The position numbers and the translations under genes were made by a program. This document shows, one piece after another, positions 56,271 to 64,000 of a stretch of DNA of 64,000 nt; the first letter of the stretch is position 1, and each line of letters begins with the position of its first letter. The stretch lies in NCBI RefSeq assembly GCF_016908015.1, contig NZ_JAFBDB010000003.1, positions 186,001-250,000 on the forward strand. The letters are read 5' to 3'. The stretch is from Clostridium pascui. Its GTDB lineage: Bacteria; Bacillota; Clostridia; Clostridiales; Clostridiaceae. The notes beneath the pieces are model-generated. The model saw only the letters and a program-made list of their open reading frames with translations, ran no database searches and was not told the origin of the DNA.

Positions 56271-57521
56271 AAACTTCTTTCTCCAAGTAGGAGCAAATAT
56301 ATCTTCTATTATATCGCTTATTATTATAATTCCACAAAGTTTTTCTTCCCCATCTACCACAGGTAATGCAAGCAAGTCATATTTTATAGACAGTTCAACT
56401 GCTTCATTAATACTTTCATTATCTTTTATTTTAGCAAAGTCCTTAACCATTATATCCATAAGTTTCCCATCAAGAGGGGAAAGTATTAGATCTGTTAAGG
56501 AAATTGCTCCTTTTAACTTTTCATCTTTATCTATGATATATATATAATGCATAACTTCATGATCTGGCTTCATTTCCCTTAAAATTTCTATAGTTTCCTG
56601 AACAGTAATATCTATGTTAAAAGCTATAAAATCTTTATTCATTATACTTCCTGCAGTTTCATCTTCATAGGTCATAAGTTCCCTAACTTCATCTGCATCT
56701 TCCTTCTCTAGCGTCAAAAGTATTTTTTCTGCCGTTTCTTCATCTACCTCGTCTAAAAGATCTGCAATTTCATCATTTGGCATACTATCTAATACCTCAG
56801 CTCTTTTTGTTTGACTCAAATTCTCTAAGATATTGGCTTGAATTTCTGGTTCAATTTCTTCTAATATATTTGCAGCTAAGTCTTCATCAAAACTCTCAAA
56901 AACCAAGCTTCTATATTTTGTGTCCATTTCTTCTAAGATATCTGCTAAATCTGCGGGATGAAGCTTTGATAGTTTTTTATATGGTACTGATAGCTTAAGA
57001 TTATTATTTATCATCTCTAAAGACTCTACATTATCCCACATAATAATACTATCTCCGGGCTTTCTATGAAAAAAATTATATGTTTTTTTTGCAATTGCCT
57101 CCATATTAAGCCTTCTAGCTAACGCAAGTATTCCTGTGTCTACTGCAATTACTCTATATTCACCTGCAATTTCTGCCATTCTAAGGTCATTAACTCTTAC
57201 TACCTTTTTTCCATTTATATCTACTATTTGCTTATCTAAAAGATGCCTCGATAAGAGATAGGAGTATGCTCTAGGAATTATTTCTCTAGCACCTTTTACT
57301 TTGGTTATCATTTTACCATGATCATCTTCAATAAACTGAATTAATTTGAACTCATAATTAAAAATTTCTCCATCCTTTTTAATTTTATAGCCGATTGCCC
57401 TTGGCATACCATCTTCTGTGGTAACATAAATATCCCACAGTTTCCCAATGTTATCTCCAAATTCATCATATACTTTTCTATAAAGAATTTTACTCAAGAA
57501 GAAACTTTCTACTCTTTTCAT
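56256..57521 (-). CDS. Soluble PRC-barrel/MgtE-N/CBS protein (Mg2+-responsive)
   Basis: This 421-residue protein has a PRC-barrel-like N-terminus (about 1-70; FFLSKILYRKVYDEFGDNIG). A second PRC-like repeat (about 90-150), an MgtE intracellular N-domain of superhelical repeats (about 185-290; KLHPADLADILEEMD) and two CBS motifs (about 290-415) follow. The transmembrane channel of MgtE is absent, so this is a cytoplasmic sensor/regulator-like relative, not a transporter on its own. ATG 57521 follows GGAGG at 6 bases. Upstream lie an anti-SD inverted repeat, a 29-codon ORF and an M-box riboswitch, tying it to Mg2+ homeostasis. Its function is unknown. Confidence 0.85.
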   Translation of the reverse strand: MKRVESFFLSKILYRKVYDEFGDNIGKLWDIYVTTEDGMPRAIGYKIKKDGEIFNYEFKLIQFIEDDHGKMITKVKGAREIIPRAYSYLLSRHLLDKQIVDINGKKVVRVNDLRMAEIAGEYRVIAVDTGILALARRLNMEAIAKKTYNFFHRKPGDSIIMWDNVESLEMINNNLKLSVPYKKLSKLHPADLADILEEMDTKYRSLVFESFDEDLAANILEEIEPEIQANILENLSQTKRAEVLDSMPNDEIADLLDEVDEETAEKILLTLEKEDADEVRELMTYEDETAGSIMNKDFIAFNIDITVQETIEILREMKPDHEVMHYIYIIDKDEKLKGAISLTDLILSPLDGKLMDIMVKDFAKIKDNESINEAVELSIKYDLLALPVVDGEEKLCGIIIISDIIEDIFAPTWRKKFKKAG

Positions 57522-57523
57522 AA

Positions 57524-57550
57524 TATTCCTCCTTCCCATGCAGAGGAATA
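57524..57550 (-). promoter_or_regulatory. Inverted repeat masking the ribosome site of the MgtE-like gene
   Basis: Perfect 8-base complementarity (57524-57531 with 57543-57550, TATTCCTC/GAGGAATA) and an 11-base loop would fold most of the AGGAGG ribosome site into a hairpin. That implies translational control in addition to the M-box. Confidence 0.55.
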
Positions 57551-57573
57551 CCGTCTTAGTATAAAGAGCCTTC

Positions 57574-57663
57574 TTAAATCACCTTATGATAGAAGTCCGC
57601 CTCCGCATGGCACATATTTAATTTTTTTAAGTTTGTCCGACCACTACGAGGGCCACTTTCCAT
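57574..57663 (-). CDS. Short leader ORF (29 codons) between the M-box and the MgtE-like gene
   Basis: The ORF starts at ATG 57663 with AGGTGG 9 bases upstream and ends at TAA 57574. It encodes a mixed 29-residue peptide beginning MESGPRSGRTNLKKL and ending ADFYHKVI. Composition (Cys, His, several Arg/Lys, few rare residues) is more protein-like than chance in this AT-rich spacer. It ends about 50 bases before the MgtE-like start and 24 bases before the SD-masking repeat. It could be a leader peptide that couples translation to expression, or a small protein. It is not recognised as a known family. Confidence 0.5.
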   Translation of the reverse strand: MESGPRSGRTNLKKLNMCHAEADFYHKVI

Positions 57664-57699
57664 TTAAATTCACCACCTGATTACTTAATCAAAAAACAA

Positions 57700-57884
57700 A
57701 AAGAGCGCAAGGGCTCTCTAAAACAAACAAAAATAACTTTCGTTGAGTTTTAGCACTATATAGCATGAGGACAAAGTCCAGCTACGTTAAATAAAACCTT
57801 AATTCGGTAGTACTTGTTGACCCATTGGCATCTCTCGATGTTTCCGGGCAGCAGCGTATCTCTATATAGGAGCCTCACCTAACC
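57700..57884 (-). ncRNA. M-box (ykoK-type) Mg2+ riboswitch
   Basis: The minus strand carries the M-box core: GTTAGGTGAGGCTCCTATAT, AGATACGCTGCTGCCCGGAAA, GATGCCAATGGGTCAACAAG, and AGCTGGACTTTGTCCTCATG. A hairpin AGAGC...GCTCT (57702-57718) followed by TTTTTGTTTTTT acts as the expression-platform terminator. High Mg2+ should cause termination before the leader ORF and the MgtE-like gene. Confidence 0.95.
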
Positions 57885-57911
57885 TAAATTTTTAAATTTT
57901 ATTATATTATT

Positions 57912-57939
57912 ATTATATTACTAAATAAAGAATTTGCAA
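57912..57939 (-). promoter_or_regulatory. Promoter of the M-box transcript
   Basis: Minus strand: -35 TTGCAA (57934-57939), 16-base spacer, -10 TATAAT (57912-57917), about 28 bases before the aptamer. Confidence 0.65.
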
Positions 57940-58236
57940 CCATAAAATTTGATATTTCTTTAAATCTCCTTAATAAATAGCTTCACATACATTTGGATCA
58001 AAAAATCTACAGTTTTTATCTATTATTTACTGTTTCCTATGAATTATGTATTCATTTTATTAAGAAAACATACTTTTTTACAAATAATTCATTAAAATCC
58101 TTATCCCTTATAAAATTCTAGATATTTTTTAAAATATGTTTACTACCTAATAAAATAGATTATAATAGTATAATTAGAAGGCTTTATAGCATGTATACAA
58201 TAAACTATAAAATTAGAATAGGAGTTTATTATAAAT
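57940..58236. promoter_or_regulatory. Spacer upstream of ygiQ
   Basis: AT-rich, no ORF. A plus-strand -10 TATAAT near 58160 with TTTACT 16 bases upstream is a plausible but weak ygiQ promoter. Nothing else is recognised. Confidence 0.35.
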
Positions 58237-60093
58237 ATGAATTTAAATAAAAATTTTTTACCTGTAAATAAACAAGATTTAAAACAACGAGGTATAAGTC
58301 AGCTTGACTTTGTACTTGTAACAGGTGATGCTTATGTTGACCATCCATCCTTTGGCTCCGCTATAATAAGTAGAGTTTTAGAAAGCCAGGGATACACAGT
58401 GGGTGTAATCGCTCAGCCTGACTGGAAAAGTGCCGAAAGTTTTAAAGCCTTAGGGAAGCCTAAATATGCTTTCTTAATAAATTCAGGGAATATTGATTCC
58501 ATGGTTAATCACTATACTGTTTCTAAAAAAAGACGCCATGATGATTTATATTCTCCTGGAGGCAAGTCAGGATACAGGCCAGACAGGGCTGTAATAGTAT
58601 ACTCCAATCGTGCTCGTGAAGCATATAAGGATGTTCCTATTATAATAGGAGGAATCGAAAGTAGCCTTAGAAGATTTGCACATTATGATTATTGGGACGA
58701 TAAAATACGAAGAAGTGTTTTATTAGATTCTAAAGCTGATTTATTAATATACGGTATGGGAGAAAAAATCATTATTCAAGTTGCAGATCTTTTAAAATAC
58801 GGAATGGATATTTCTAAAATAAATAATGTTTTAGGCACTGTATATTCTACAAAAGATATAAGTCATTTAAATAACTTTGTAGAGATTCCTTCCTTTGAAG
58901 AGTGCGTAGAAGATAAAAAGTCCTATGCTGAAAGCTTTAAACTCTCTTATTATGAACAAGATGCCATTCGCGGAAAAACTGTAGTTCAAAAACATGGATA
59001 TCAATATATAGTTCAAAATCCACCACAAATTCCTTTAACAGAAGCAGAAATGGATGAAGTTTATAATCTTCCATTTGCCAGAACTTATCATCCAATGTAT
59101 GAAAAAGATGGTGGAATTCCTGCCATAACAGAAGTTAAATTCTCCATTACAAGTCATAGGGGATGCTTTGGTTCTTGCTCGTTTTGTGCTTTAACCTTTC
59201 ATCAAGGGAGGGTCATTCAAAACAGAAGCCAAGATTCTATAGTAGATGAAGCAAAGCTTTTAACTACTCTTCCTGACTTTAAGGGATATATTCATGATAT
59301 AGGAGGACCTACTGCTAACTTTAGACATAGAGCTTGTAAAATCCAAGAAACCAAAGGTACTTGTAAGGATAGGCAATGTATGTTTCCAACTCCGTGCAAA
59401 AACTTAATCGTAGATCATAGCGAATATCTAGGTCTTTTAAGAAGAGTAAGATCTCTGCCTAATGTTAAAAAGGTGTTCATTCGTTCAGGTATTAGATTTG
59501 ATTATTTAATGCTTGATAAAAAAGATGACTTTTTCAAAGACTTATGTAAACATCATGTAAGCGGACAGCTAAAGGTTGCTCCTGAACATATAAGTAACAA
59601 CGTATTAAAATATATGGGAAAACCTAATAATGATGTATATGAAAAGTTTATAAACAAATATAAATCTATAAATAAAAATTTAGATAAAAAACAATATTTA
59701 GTCCCTTACCTAATGTCTAGCCATCCTGGTAGTGACTTAAGTTCAGCAGTTGAGCTCTCACAATATATAAAGCAAATGGGCTATACCCCTGAACAAGTTC
59801 AGGATTTTTACCCTACTCCTGGCAGCCTCTCAACTACTGTATATTACACAGGAATAAATCCTCTTACAGGAGAAAAAGTATATACGCCTAAAACTCAAAA
59901 GGAAAAAAACATGCAAAGGGCTTTACTTCAATTTAAAATACCTAAAAATTATAATACAGTTAAAGATGCCCTTATAGCATGTAATCGTGAAGACCTTATA
60001 GGAAAGGGTCCACATTGCCTTATTGGAGATAAAGAGCCTAAAAGCTCATCAAATAAACAGAATAACAAAAATAAGAAATCAAAAAAACGCTAA
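58237..60093 (+). CDS. YgiQ-family radical SAM protein
   Basis: This 618-residue protein has an N-terminal B12-binding-like/UPF0313 region ([36 protein letters not shown]) and [19 protein letters not shown]. The radical SAM core carries the cluster motif [21 protein letters not shown] Cys-rich insert ([17 protein letters not shown]) follows. The C-terminal DUF3362-type region has [17 protein letters not shown] and a Lys-rich tail. The family is widespread and uncharacterised; the substrate is unknown. Start ATG follows GGAG at 12 bases. It is a single plus-strand gene with its own terminator. Confidence 0.93.
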   Translation: MNLNKNFLPVNKQDLKQRGISQLDFVLVTGDAYVDHPSFGSAIISRVLESQGYTVGVIAQPDWKSAESFKALGKPKYAFLINSGNIDSMVNHYTVSKKRRHDDLYSPGGKSGYRPDRAVIVYSNRAREAYKDVPIIIGGIESSLRRFAHYDYWDDKIRRSVLLDSKADLLIYGMGEKIIIQVADLLKYGMDISKINNVLGTVYSTKDISHLNNFVEIPSFEECVEDKKSYAESFKLSYYEQDAIRGKTVVQKHGYQYIVQNPPQIPLTEAEMDEVYNLPFARTYHPMYEKDGGIPAITEVKFSITSHRGCFGSCSFCALTFHQGRVIQNRSQDSIVDEAKLLTTLPDFKGYIHDIGGPTANFRHRACKIQETKGTCKDRQCMFPTPCKNLIVDHSEYLGLLRRVRSLPNVKKVFIRSGIRFDYLMLDKKDDFFKDLCKHHVSGQLKVAPEHISNNVLKYMGKPNNDVYEKFINKYKSINKNLDKKQYLVPYLMSSHPGSDLSSAVELSQYIKQMGYTPEQVQDFYPTPGSLSTTVYYTGINPLTGEKVYTPKTQKEKNMQRALLQFKIPKNYNTVKDALIACNREDLIGKGPHCLIGDKEPKSSSNKQNNKNKKSKKR

Positions 60094-60096
60094 AAT

Positions 60097-60130
60097 AAAT
60101 GGATGCAGAATTTTTATTCTGTATCCATTT
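60097..60130 (+). terminator. Bidirectional terminator between ygiQ and the lipid kinase gene
   Basis: A 15-base stem (aaatggatgcagaat/attctgtatccattt, one G-U) with a short T-rich loop between convergent genes. Confidence 0.88.
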
Positions 60131-60132
60131 TA

Positions 60133-61071
60133 TTATTTTAATCTTGCCCGTATAAGCCCAGGTCTTTTTAAACTATGCTTTTCTTCATTTATATCAATCC
60201 CAAGCATTTGAATGCCTTCTTTTATACATTCAATTGTAAGTGGAAAATCCGGACCTCTTTCTCCATCTATGTCTGTAACAATATTTTCTTCTGTTTCTAC
60301 CTGTAAATTACTTGTCTTAAAATACAATATACTTGTAGTATCTTCTAAATGATCCCCTCTTATCATTTTTATAAACAGAGGTATCATATCTCTAATAGTT
60401 CCTGCCTTAATTATAATAACATCTAATAAACCATCATCTGTCTGGGCCTTATATGCTAATTTTAAATTCCCAGCTGTTTGTCCATTGAACACTAACATTA
60501 GATACATATCACCATCATAAGTTACTTCTTCCGAGGTTACTTTAACCCTTAACTTTCTAAAATTAGGAATCTGCTCTATACCCTTTACATAGTAAGCTAG
60601 CTTACCTAAACTATTTTTTAAATTCACATCAGTCTTTTGCGATATATCTGTAAATAAGCCAGTACTTGCTACATTCAAAAAATATTTATCATTAATTTTT
60701 CCTAAATCTACACCCTTAGGTTTACTATTTAAAATTTGAATGCAAGCTTCTTCTACATCTTGAGGTATGCCTAAATATTTAGCAAAATCATTTGCAGTTC
60801 CTACAGGAAGTATACCAATAGGTTTATCTATATTTAAATTTTTCATATGATTCACTACATTATCTAAGGTTCCATCTCCTCCAGCAACTAATATGTAACT
60901 AAAACTTTCATCTATATCATCAAAAGCTTTAGATAAATCATATTCCATACTTATTCTATAAGGTACTATAGAATAGTTATATTTCTGGTGCATTTTTACA
61001 ATACTGTCCAGATCAGAAATTATTGAATTTTCACCCGAATAAGGATTATAAATAAATTTTACTTTTTTCAT
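60133..61071 (-). CDS. Diacylglycerol/lipid kinase (DagK/YegS family)
   Basis: This 312-residue protein starts KKVKFIYNPYSGEN and carries the nucleotide-binding LVAGGDGTLDNVVNHM, the GILPVGTANDFAKYLGIP loop and DGDMYLMLVFNGQTAG. IDGERGPDFPLTIE lies near the C-terminus. Family members phosphorylate diacylglycerol for phospholipid recycling or act on other lipids. ATG 61071 follows AGGAGATC. It is a separate unit from the CBS gene. The lipid substrate is not determined by sequence. Confidence 0.9.
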   Translation of the reverse strand: MKKVKFIYNPYSGENSIISDLDSIVKMHQKYNYSIVPYRISMEYDLSKAFDDIDESFSYILVAGGDGTLDNVVNHMKNLNIDKPIGILPVGTANDFAKYLGIPQDVEEACIQILNSKPKGVDLGKINDKYFLNVASTGLFTDISQKTDVNLKNSLGKLAYYVKGIEQIPNFRKLRVKVTSEEVTYDGDMYLMLVFNGQTAGNLKLAYKAQTDDGLLDVIIIKAGTIRDMIPLFIKMIRGDHLEDTTSILYFKTSNLQVETEENIVTDIDGERGPDFPLTIECIKEGIQMLGIDINEEKHSLKRPGLIRARLK

Positions 61072-61145
61072 ACCAGATCTCCTATTATTTTAAATAACCC
61101 ATGCAGGATTATAAGATGTTTCCTTAATTATTATAGTATATATTT

Positions 61146-61183
61146 ACCAAACCCACAAGATACACAAAACTTGTGGATTTGGT
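61146..61183 (-). terminator. Hairpin between the CBS gene and the lipid kinase gene
   Basis: A 14-base stem (accaaacccacaag/cttgtggatttggt) with a 10-base loop. It has no long U-tract on the minus strand, so it is a likely but weak terminator of the CBS gene. Confidence 0.55.
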
Positions 61184-61245
61184 TTTCAATGATAGTTCAA
61201 AAATCTTTTATTTGTTATAAATTATTTTTTTAATATATACTTTAT

Positions 61246-61674
61246 TTATAACAAAGGTGTACTTGGTTCTGAAATGTTACTTAAAGCCTCTCCTGCAGTT
61301 TCATTTGAAGCTGATTCCACTGAAACATCTCCTAAGGATAGCATCCCTACTAAATTATTACTTTCAACTACTGGCAATCTTCTTATTTGTCTTTCACTCA
61401 TTATTCTTGTTGCATCCTGTATATCTATATCACTTTTTATAGTTACAGGATTAGATGTCATTATGTCTCTAACTGTCTGTTTTTGAACATTTTCCCCTTC
61501 AGCTGACGACCTTATAGCTATATCCCTATCTGTAATTATTCCTATTACTTTCTCTTCATTACAAACCGGAAGAGATCCTATGTTATATTCCTTCATAAGT
61601 TGTGCTGCATGTTCTACAGTATCCTCTGGATTTAGACTTGCTACATTCTTTGTCATAATATCTTTTACTTTCAT
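61246..61674 (-). CDS. CBS-domain pair protein
   Basis: This 142-residue protein consists of two CBS motifs: MKVKDIMTKNVASLNPEDTV to about 60, and QTVRDIMTSNPVTIKSDIDI to about 122. The conserved GIITDRDIAIR and VGMLSLGDVSVE strands are present. The tail is Ser/Glu-rich. Such proteins bind adenine nucleotides and act as energy or stress sensors, but no partner domain is fused. The start has a strong ribosome site (GGGAGGTG). Stand-alone gene; function unknown. Confidence 0.9.
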   Translation of the reverse strand: MKVKDIMTKNVASLNPEDTVEHAAQLMKEYNIGSLPVCNEEKVIGIITDRDIAIRSSAEGENVQKQTVRDIMTSNPVTIKSDIDIQDATRIMSERQIRRLPVVESNNLVGMLSLGDVSVESASNETAGEALSNISEPSTPLL

Positions 61675-61923
61675 ATCATAACACCTCCCATCATAGTTTC
61701 TCCTTAATATTTATTTATAATACTATACTTTAATATGATTTATATAAATCTTGATTTATTAGGTCACTTCCTAGTGAAATATTGTTAAAAATTATTAAAT
61801 TAATAAAAATTTAAATATTTTTTTTAAGTTTTTATTAATTATAAATTAGATTTGAGTTATAATATATATTAACCGCATTTATATTATTGTATTTATTAAA
61901 AATTTTTAGGAGTTGATATTTTA

Positions 61924-62436
61924 ATGAACAAAAACGCAGTCCCTAATATTTTTACTTTAAGTAATTTGGCTTTTGGGGTATTGTCTTTGATTATGACTTT
62001 TCAAGGTGATTATAAAATGGCCTCTCTATTTATTCTTATTGCTGGATTAATAGATAGATATGACGGTAGGGTAGCTAGATTTTTAGATGTATCAAGTGAA
62101 ATTGGGAAAGAATTAGATTCATTAGCAGATCTAGTATCCTTTGGTGTTGCCCCTTCTATATTGGTATTTAACTTATATAGCTTTTCAGAATTAGGACTTT
62201 TAGGTTATCTTTTATTGCTAATTTTCCCTATGTCGGGAGCATATAGATTAGCAAGATATAACATAACATCTTTTGATGGATTGTTTACTGGTGTGCCTAT
62301 TACTGCAGCCGGTTCCTTTTTAGCTCTTTATTCATTATTAACTATGGATAGAGCAGTGCAACCTATATTGCCAATAATCTTAGTAGTAATGTTCTCTTAT
62401 CTTATGATAAGTAAATTAAGATTTAAAAAAGTATAA
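61924..62436 (+). CDS. pssA: CDP-diacylglycerol-serine O-phosphatidyltransferase
   Basis: This 170-residue membrane protein has about 5-6 helices and the CDP-alcohol phosphotransferase motif as DRYDGRVARFLDVSSEIGKE followed by LDSLADLVSFG. The spacing D-x2-DGR-x2-AR-x8-G-x3-D-x3-D is intact. It would make phosphatidylserine. The N-terminus NAVPNIFTLSNLAFG is typical of the Firmicute PssA type. ATG 61924 follows AGGAG. No psd gene is adjacent. Upstream (61675-61923) is AT-rich spacer with a TATAAT near 61858 but no clear -35. Confidence 0.9.
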   Translation: MNKNAVPNIFTLSNLAFGVLSLIMTFQGDYKMASLFILIAGLIDRYDGRVARFLDVSSEIGKELDSLADLVSFGVAPSILVFNLYSFSELGLLGYLLLLIFPMSGAYRLARYNITSFDGLFTGVPITAAGSFLALYSLLTMDRAVQPILPIILVVMFSYLMISKLRFKKV

Positions 62437-62440
62437 AAAA

Positions 62441-62475
62441 GGCTCATTGTAAATTTTAAAAACTTACAATGAGCT
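62441..62475 (+). terminator. Bidirectional terminator between pssA and the unknown gene
   Basis: A 12-base stem (ggctcattgtaa/ttacaatgagct, one G-T pair) with an 11-base loop. The minus strand continues into TTTTTTAT and the plus strand is moderately U-rich. It overlaps the stop codon of the minus-strand gene. Confidence 0.88.
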
Positions 62476-62803
62476 ATTCTTTTAGATTTAATTCTTCATC
62501 CACTTCTGTTTCAATATTTCTTATTTGAATTTTAGCCTTTATAACGTGAGATTTCAGTTTGCAGTAGTTCATATAATTACATCCACATACATCTAAAACA
62601 TCTATAAGATCATCAATAACGAGTCCTAGTTCATTAGCTCTTTGTAGTGCTTTCTTTACATCATTTTTACTAGCTAGTGCTATCCCATTTAACTCTTGAG
62701 CACCTCCAATTAGAAGCCTATAAGAATTGGTAAACTTAGTCAGTAAATCTGCTAAATTATTAATATCTAAATAGTAATCTTGAACTACCTTTCTGTGAGA
62801 CAT
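62474..62803 (-). CDS. Unknown 109-residue protein
   Basis: I do not recognise this protein. It is mostly helical, soluble and acidic towards the end, and starts MSHRKVVQDYYLDINNLADL. A Cys cluster CGCNYMNYCKLK (C-x-C-x5-C) lies near residue 76-85 and could bind metal. ATG 62803 with GAGGTG upstream is preferred over an in-frame GTG at 62809. It lies about 50 bases after sdaAB, in the place where the sdaAA subunit gene would often be found. It shares no similarity with sdaAA that I can see. Confidence 0.65.
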   Translation of the reverse strand: MSHRKVVQDYYLDINNLADLLTKFTNSYRLLIGGAQELNGIALASKNDVKKALQRANELGLVIDDLIDVLDVCGCNYMNYCKLKSHVIKAKIQIRNIETEVDEELNLKE

Positions 62804-62855
62804 AGTCACCTCTTAAATATTTTTCCTATTTAAGTATACTTAGTTAGCTAAAATT

Positions 62856-63530
62856 TTATTCCTCTGTAGGGCTTATTACTTTGACACTCCCTATATAAGG
62901 AATATCTTTTATTTTTTGCACTATATTTTCTTCTACTATGCTATCTGTTTCAAATACCATAGTTGCATTTGCTCCTCTTTTACTTCTATATACCTTCATA
63001 AAGGCAATATTTATATTCCCTTCATATAGTAATGCAGTAACCTTAGAAATCATCCCTGGAATATCTATATGATTTATTATGAGAGTAGGGTACGCTCCTG
63101 TAAATTCAATCTCTTCACCATTTACTCTAGTTATTTCAATATTTCCTCCTCCTACGGATGAACCCATTACCTCTATTATAGTTCCATCATCCTTATGAAT
63201 AATAAACTTTACCGTATTTGGATGAACATCTCCTAAATCAGCTTCATGAAATGTTATACCTATATTCTTATCTTTAGCTATTTTTATTGAATCTCTAAGC
63301 CTTTCATCCCATGGATCCATACCAAGTATTCCAGCAACTAACGCTCTGTCCGTTCCATGTCCTTTATAAGTTTTTGCAAAAGATCCATGCAAGTAAAACT
63401 CCACAGATTTTATTTCCTTGCCTGCTACAATTCTAGCTATCTTTGCAAGCCTTGCTGCTCCAGCAGTATGAGAACTTGATGGCCCTATCATTATAGGTCC
63501 TACAATATCGAATACACCAAACTTTTTCAT
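62856..63530 (-). CDS. sdaAB: L-serine dehydratase, iron-sulfur-dependent, beta subunit
   Basis: With its alpha partner this enzyme converts L-serine to pyruvate and ammonia. The 224-residue beta subunit has DIVGPIMIGPSSSHTAGAARL at the N-terminus, GSFAKTYKGHGTDRALVAG and a middle segment EVMGSSVGGGNIEI. A C-terminal ACT domain (about 150-220; IDIPGMISKVTALL) probably senses serine. ATG 63530 follows AAAGGTGG. The alpha subunit (sdaAA), which carries the Fe-S cluster ligands, is not downstream in this window; an unknown gene sits there instead. Confidence 0.93.
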   Translation of the reverse strand: MKKFGVFDIVGPIMIGPSSSHTAGAARLAKIARIVAGKEIKSVEFYLHGSFAKTYKGHGTDRALVAGILGMDPWDERLRDSIKIAKDKNIGITFHEADLGDVHPNTVKFIIHKDDGTIIEVMGSSVGGGNIEITRVNGEEIEFTGAYPTLIINHIDIPGMISKVTALLYEGNINIAFMKVYRSKRGANATMVFETDSIVEENIVQKIKDIPYIGSVKVISPTEE

Positions 63531-63547
63531 ATTAAACCACCTTTTCT

Positions 63548-64000
63548 TTAGTACTTATAAAAACAACTTCCCCCTATAAATTCTCTTAAAATTGAATTTT
63601 CAGGTACAAAACTCACGTCTACGTCTTTAAAGAAGTTTAAAAAGCTCTTAAGCTTTTGCGCCTGATAATAAACACTACTTTCAGGCTGTATTTTATTCAA
63701 TTCACTTAACGCAAATTTTTTCAGGACACATAACTCATACACTAGCGTTGAATTAAACATTACATCAGCATTTTCCTGATACACAAATATATTTTTTTCC
63801 TCTCCCCTCTTTATGGAAGGCCACATTTTTAATGTTTCTTCTCCTCCATATCCTCTTGACAAATAATCTCTTACAATTCTACGCATTATTCTAACATCCG
63901 TTGTAGATATTCTATTGTGATTATCAAGATTTAACTGAGTAAGGGCACTTATATATATTTTAAATTTATTTTCAAAAGGAATAGATGCAGTAAGCATTTC
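63548..64000 (-). CDS. Nucleoside (uridine) kinase family protein, C-terminal part
   Basis: The frame is open to the right edge, so only the last 150 residues are visible. They show DVRIMRRIVRDYLSRGYGGEETLKMWPS and the ending ENSILREFIGGSCFY. This matches the C-terminal half of the long clostridial nucleoside kinases that combine a TGS/threonyl-tRNA-synthetase-like N-terminus with a P-loop kinase. The P-loop itself lies outside the window. It is 17 bases upstream of sdaAB on the same strand. The substrate is inferred from the family only. Confidence 0.82.
   Translation of the reverse strand, partial: EMLTASIPFENKFKIYISALTQLNLDNHNRISTTDVRIMRRIVRDYLSRGYGGEETLKMWPSIKRGEEKNIFVYQENADVMFNSTLVYELCVLKKFALSELNKIQPESSVYYQAQKLKSFLNFFKDVDVSFVPENSILREFIGGSCFYKY

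Noticed and set aside
57541-57600. Second riboswitch between the M-box and the MgtE-like gene
   Set aside because: Apart from the SD-masking repeat and a small stem at the leader ORF stop, no known aptamer core was seen.

Overview
The window is a chromosomal segment from a low-GC, endospore-forming, probably motile Firmicute. The best fit is Clostridium sensu stricto. The reasons are the AT-rich sequence, strong AGGAGG-type ribosome binding sites, spore genes (spore photoproduct lyase splB and a SleB-type cortex hydrolase), motAB, meso-diaminopimelate dehydrogenase, a membrane pyrophosphatase, and a tmRNA tag reading ANDNLALAA. The species cannot be fixed from the sequence. No prophage, insertion sequence, CRISPR array or rRNA was seen, so this looks like ordinary core chromosome. 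Nearly everything lies on the minus strand; only the chemotaxis transducer, cinA, ygiQ and pssA are on plus.

Layout, left to right. A partial Lrp/AsnC regulator sits behind a T-box leader (1-692). Next come motAB and a soluble chemotaxis transducer (725-3670), then a small conserved protein and ddh (4050-5456). A truncated RlmN-like radical SAM enzyme follows, behind a cobalamin riboswitch (5631-6849), then an RtcB-family ligase and a DUF2278 protein. The trans-translation/RNA-decay block is ssrA-smpB-rnr, followed by hppA and secG (8889-15026). The complete lower glycolytic operon cggR-gap-pgk-tpiA-gpmI-eno (15175-22272) has its promoter and a CggR-type operator, and rpoN lies upstream. A BmpA/NupNOPQ nucleoside ABC importer follows (23936-28662), then degV, trmL, splB, a HAD phosphatase and tRNA-Leu.

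The second half carries envelope functions. These are a MoxR-DUF58-transglutaminase module, a VanW-domain protein, a zinc-PLC-like protein, an RND efflux pump with adaptor and two TolC-like proteins (39564-46648), and a LemA/TPM pair. After cinA comes a run cysK-cysE-queG-plsC-nth-malic enzyme (49921-54986) headed by a T-box that reads as cysteine-specific. SleB follows. Next is a soluble PRC/MgtE-N/CBS protein behind an M-box Mg2+ riboswitch, with an extra 29-codon ORF and a Shine-Dalgarno-masking inverted repeat in between. The window ends with ygiQ, a lipid kinase, a CBS protein, pssA, an unknown 110-residue protein, sdaAB and the 3' end of a nucleoside kinase.

The most distinctive content is RNA-based control: two T-boxes, one B12 riboswitch and one M-box. 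The B12-controlled, N-terminally truncated RlmN paralogue and the layered M-box/leader-ORF/anti-SD arrangement are the best candidates for undescribed biology. All calls come from reading sequence and translations; no database search was run.
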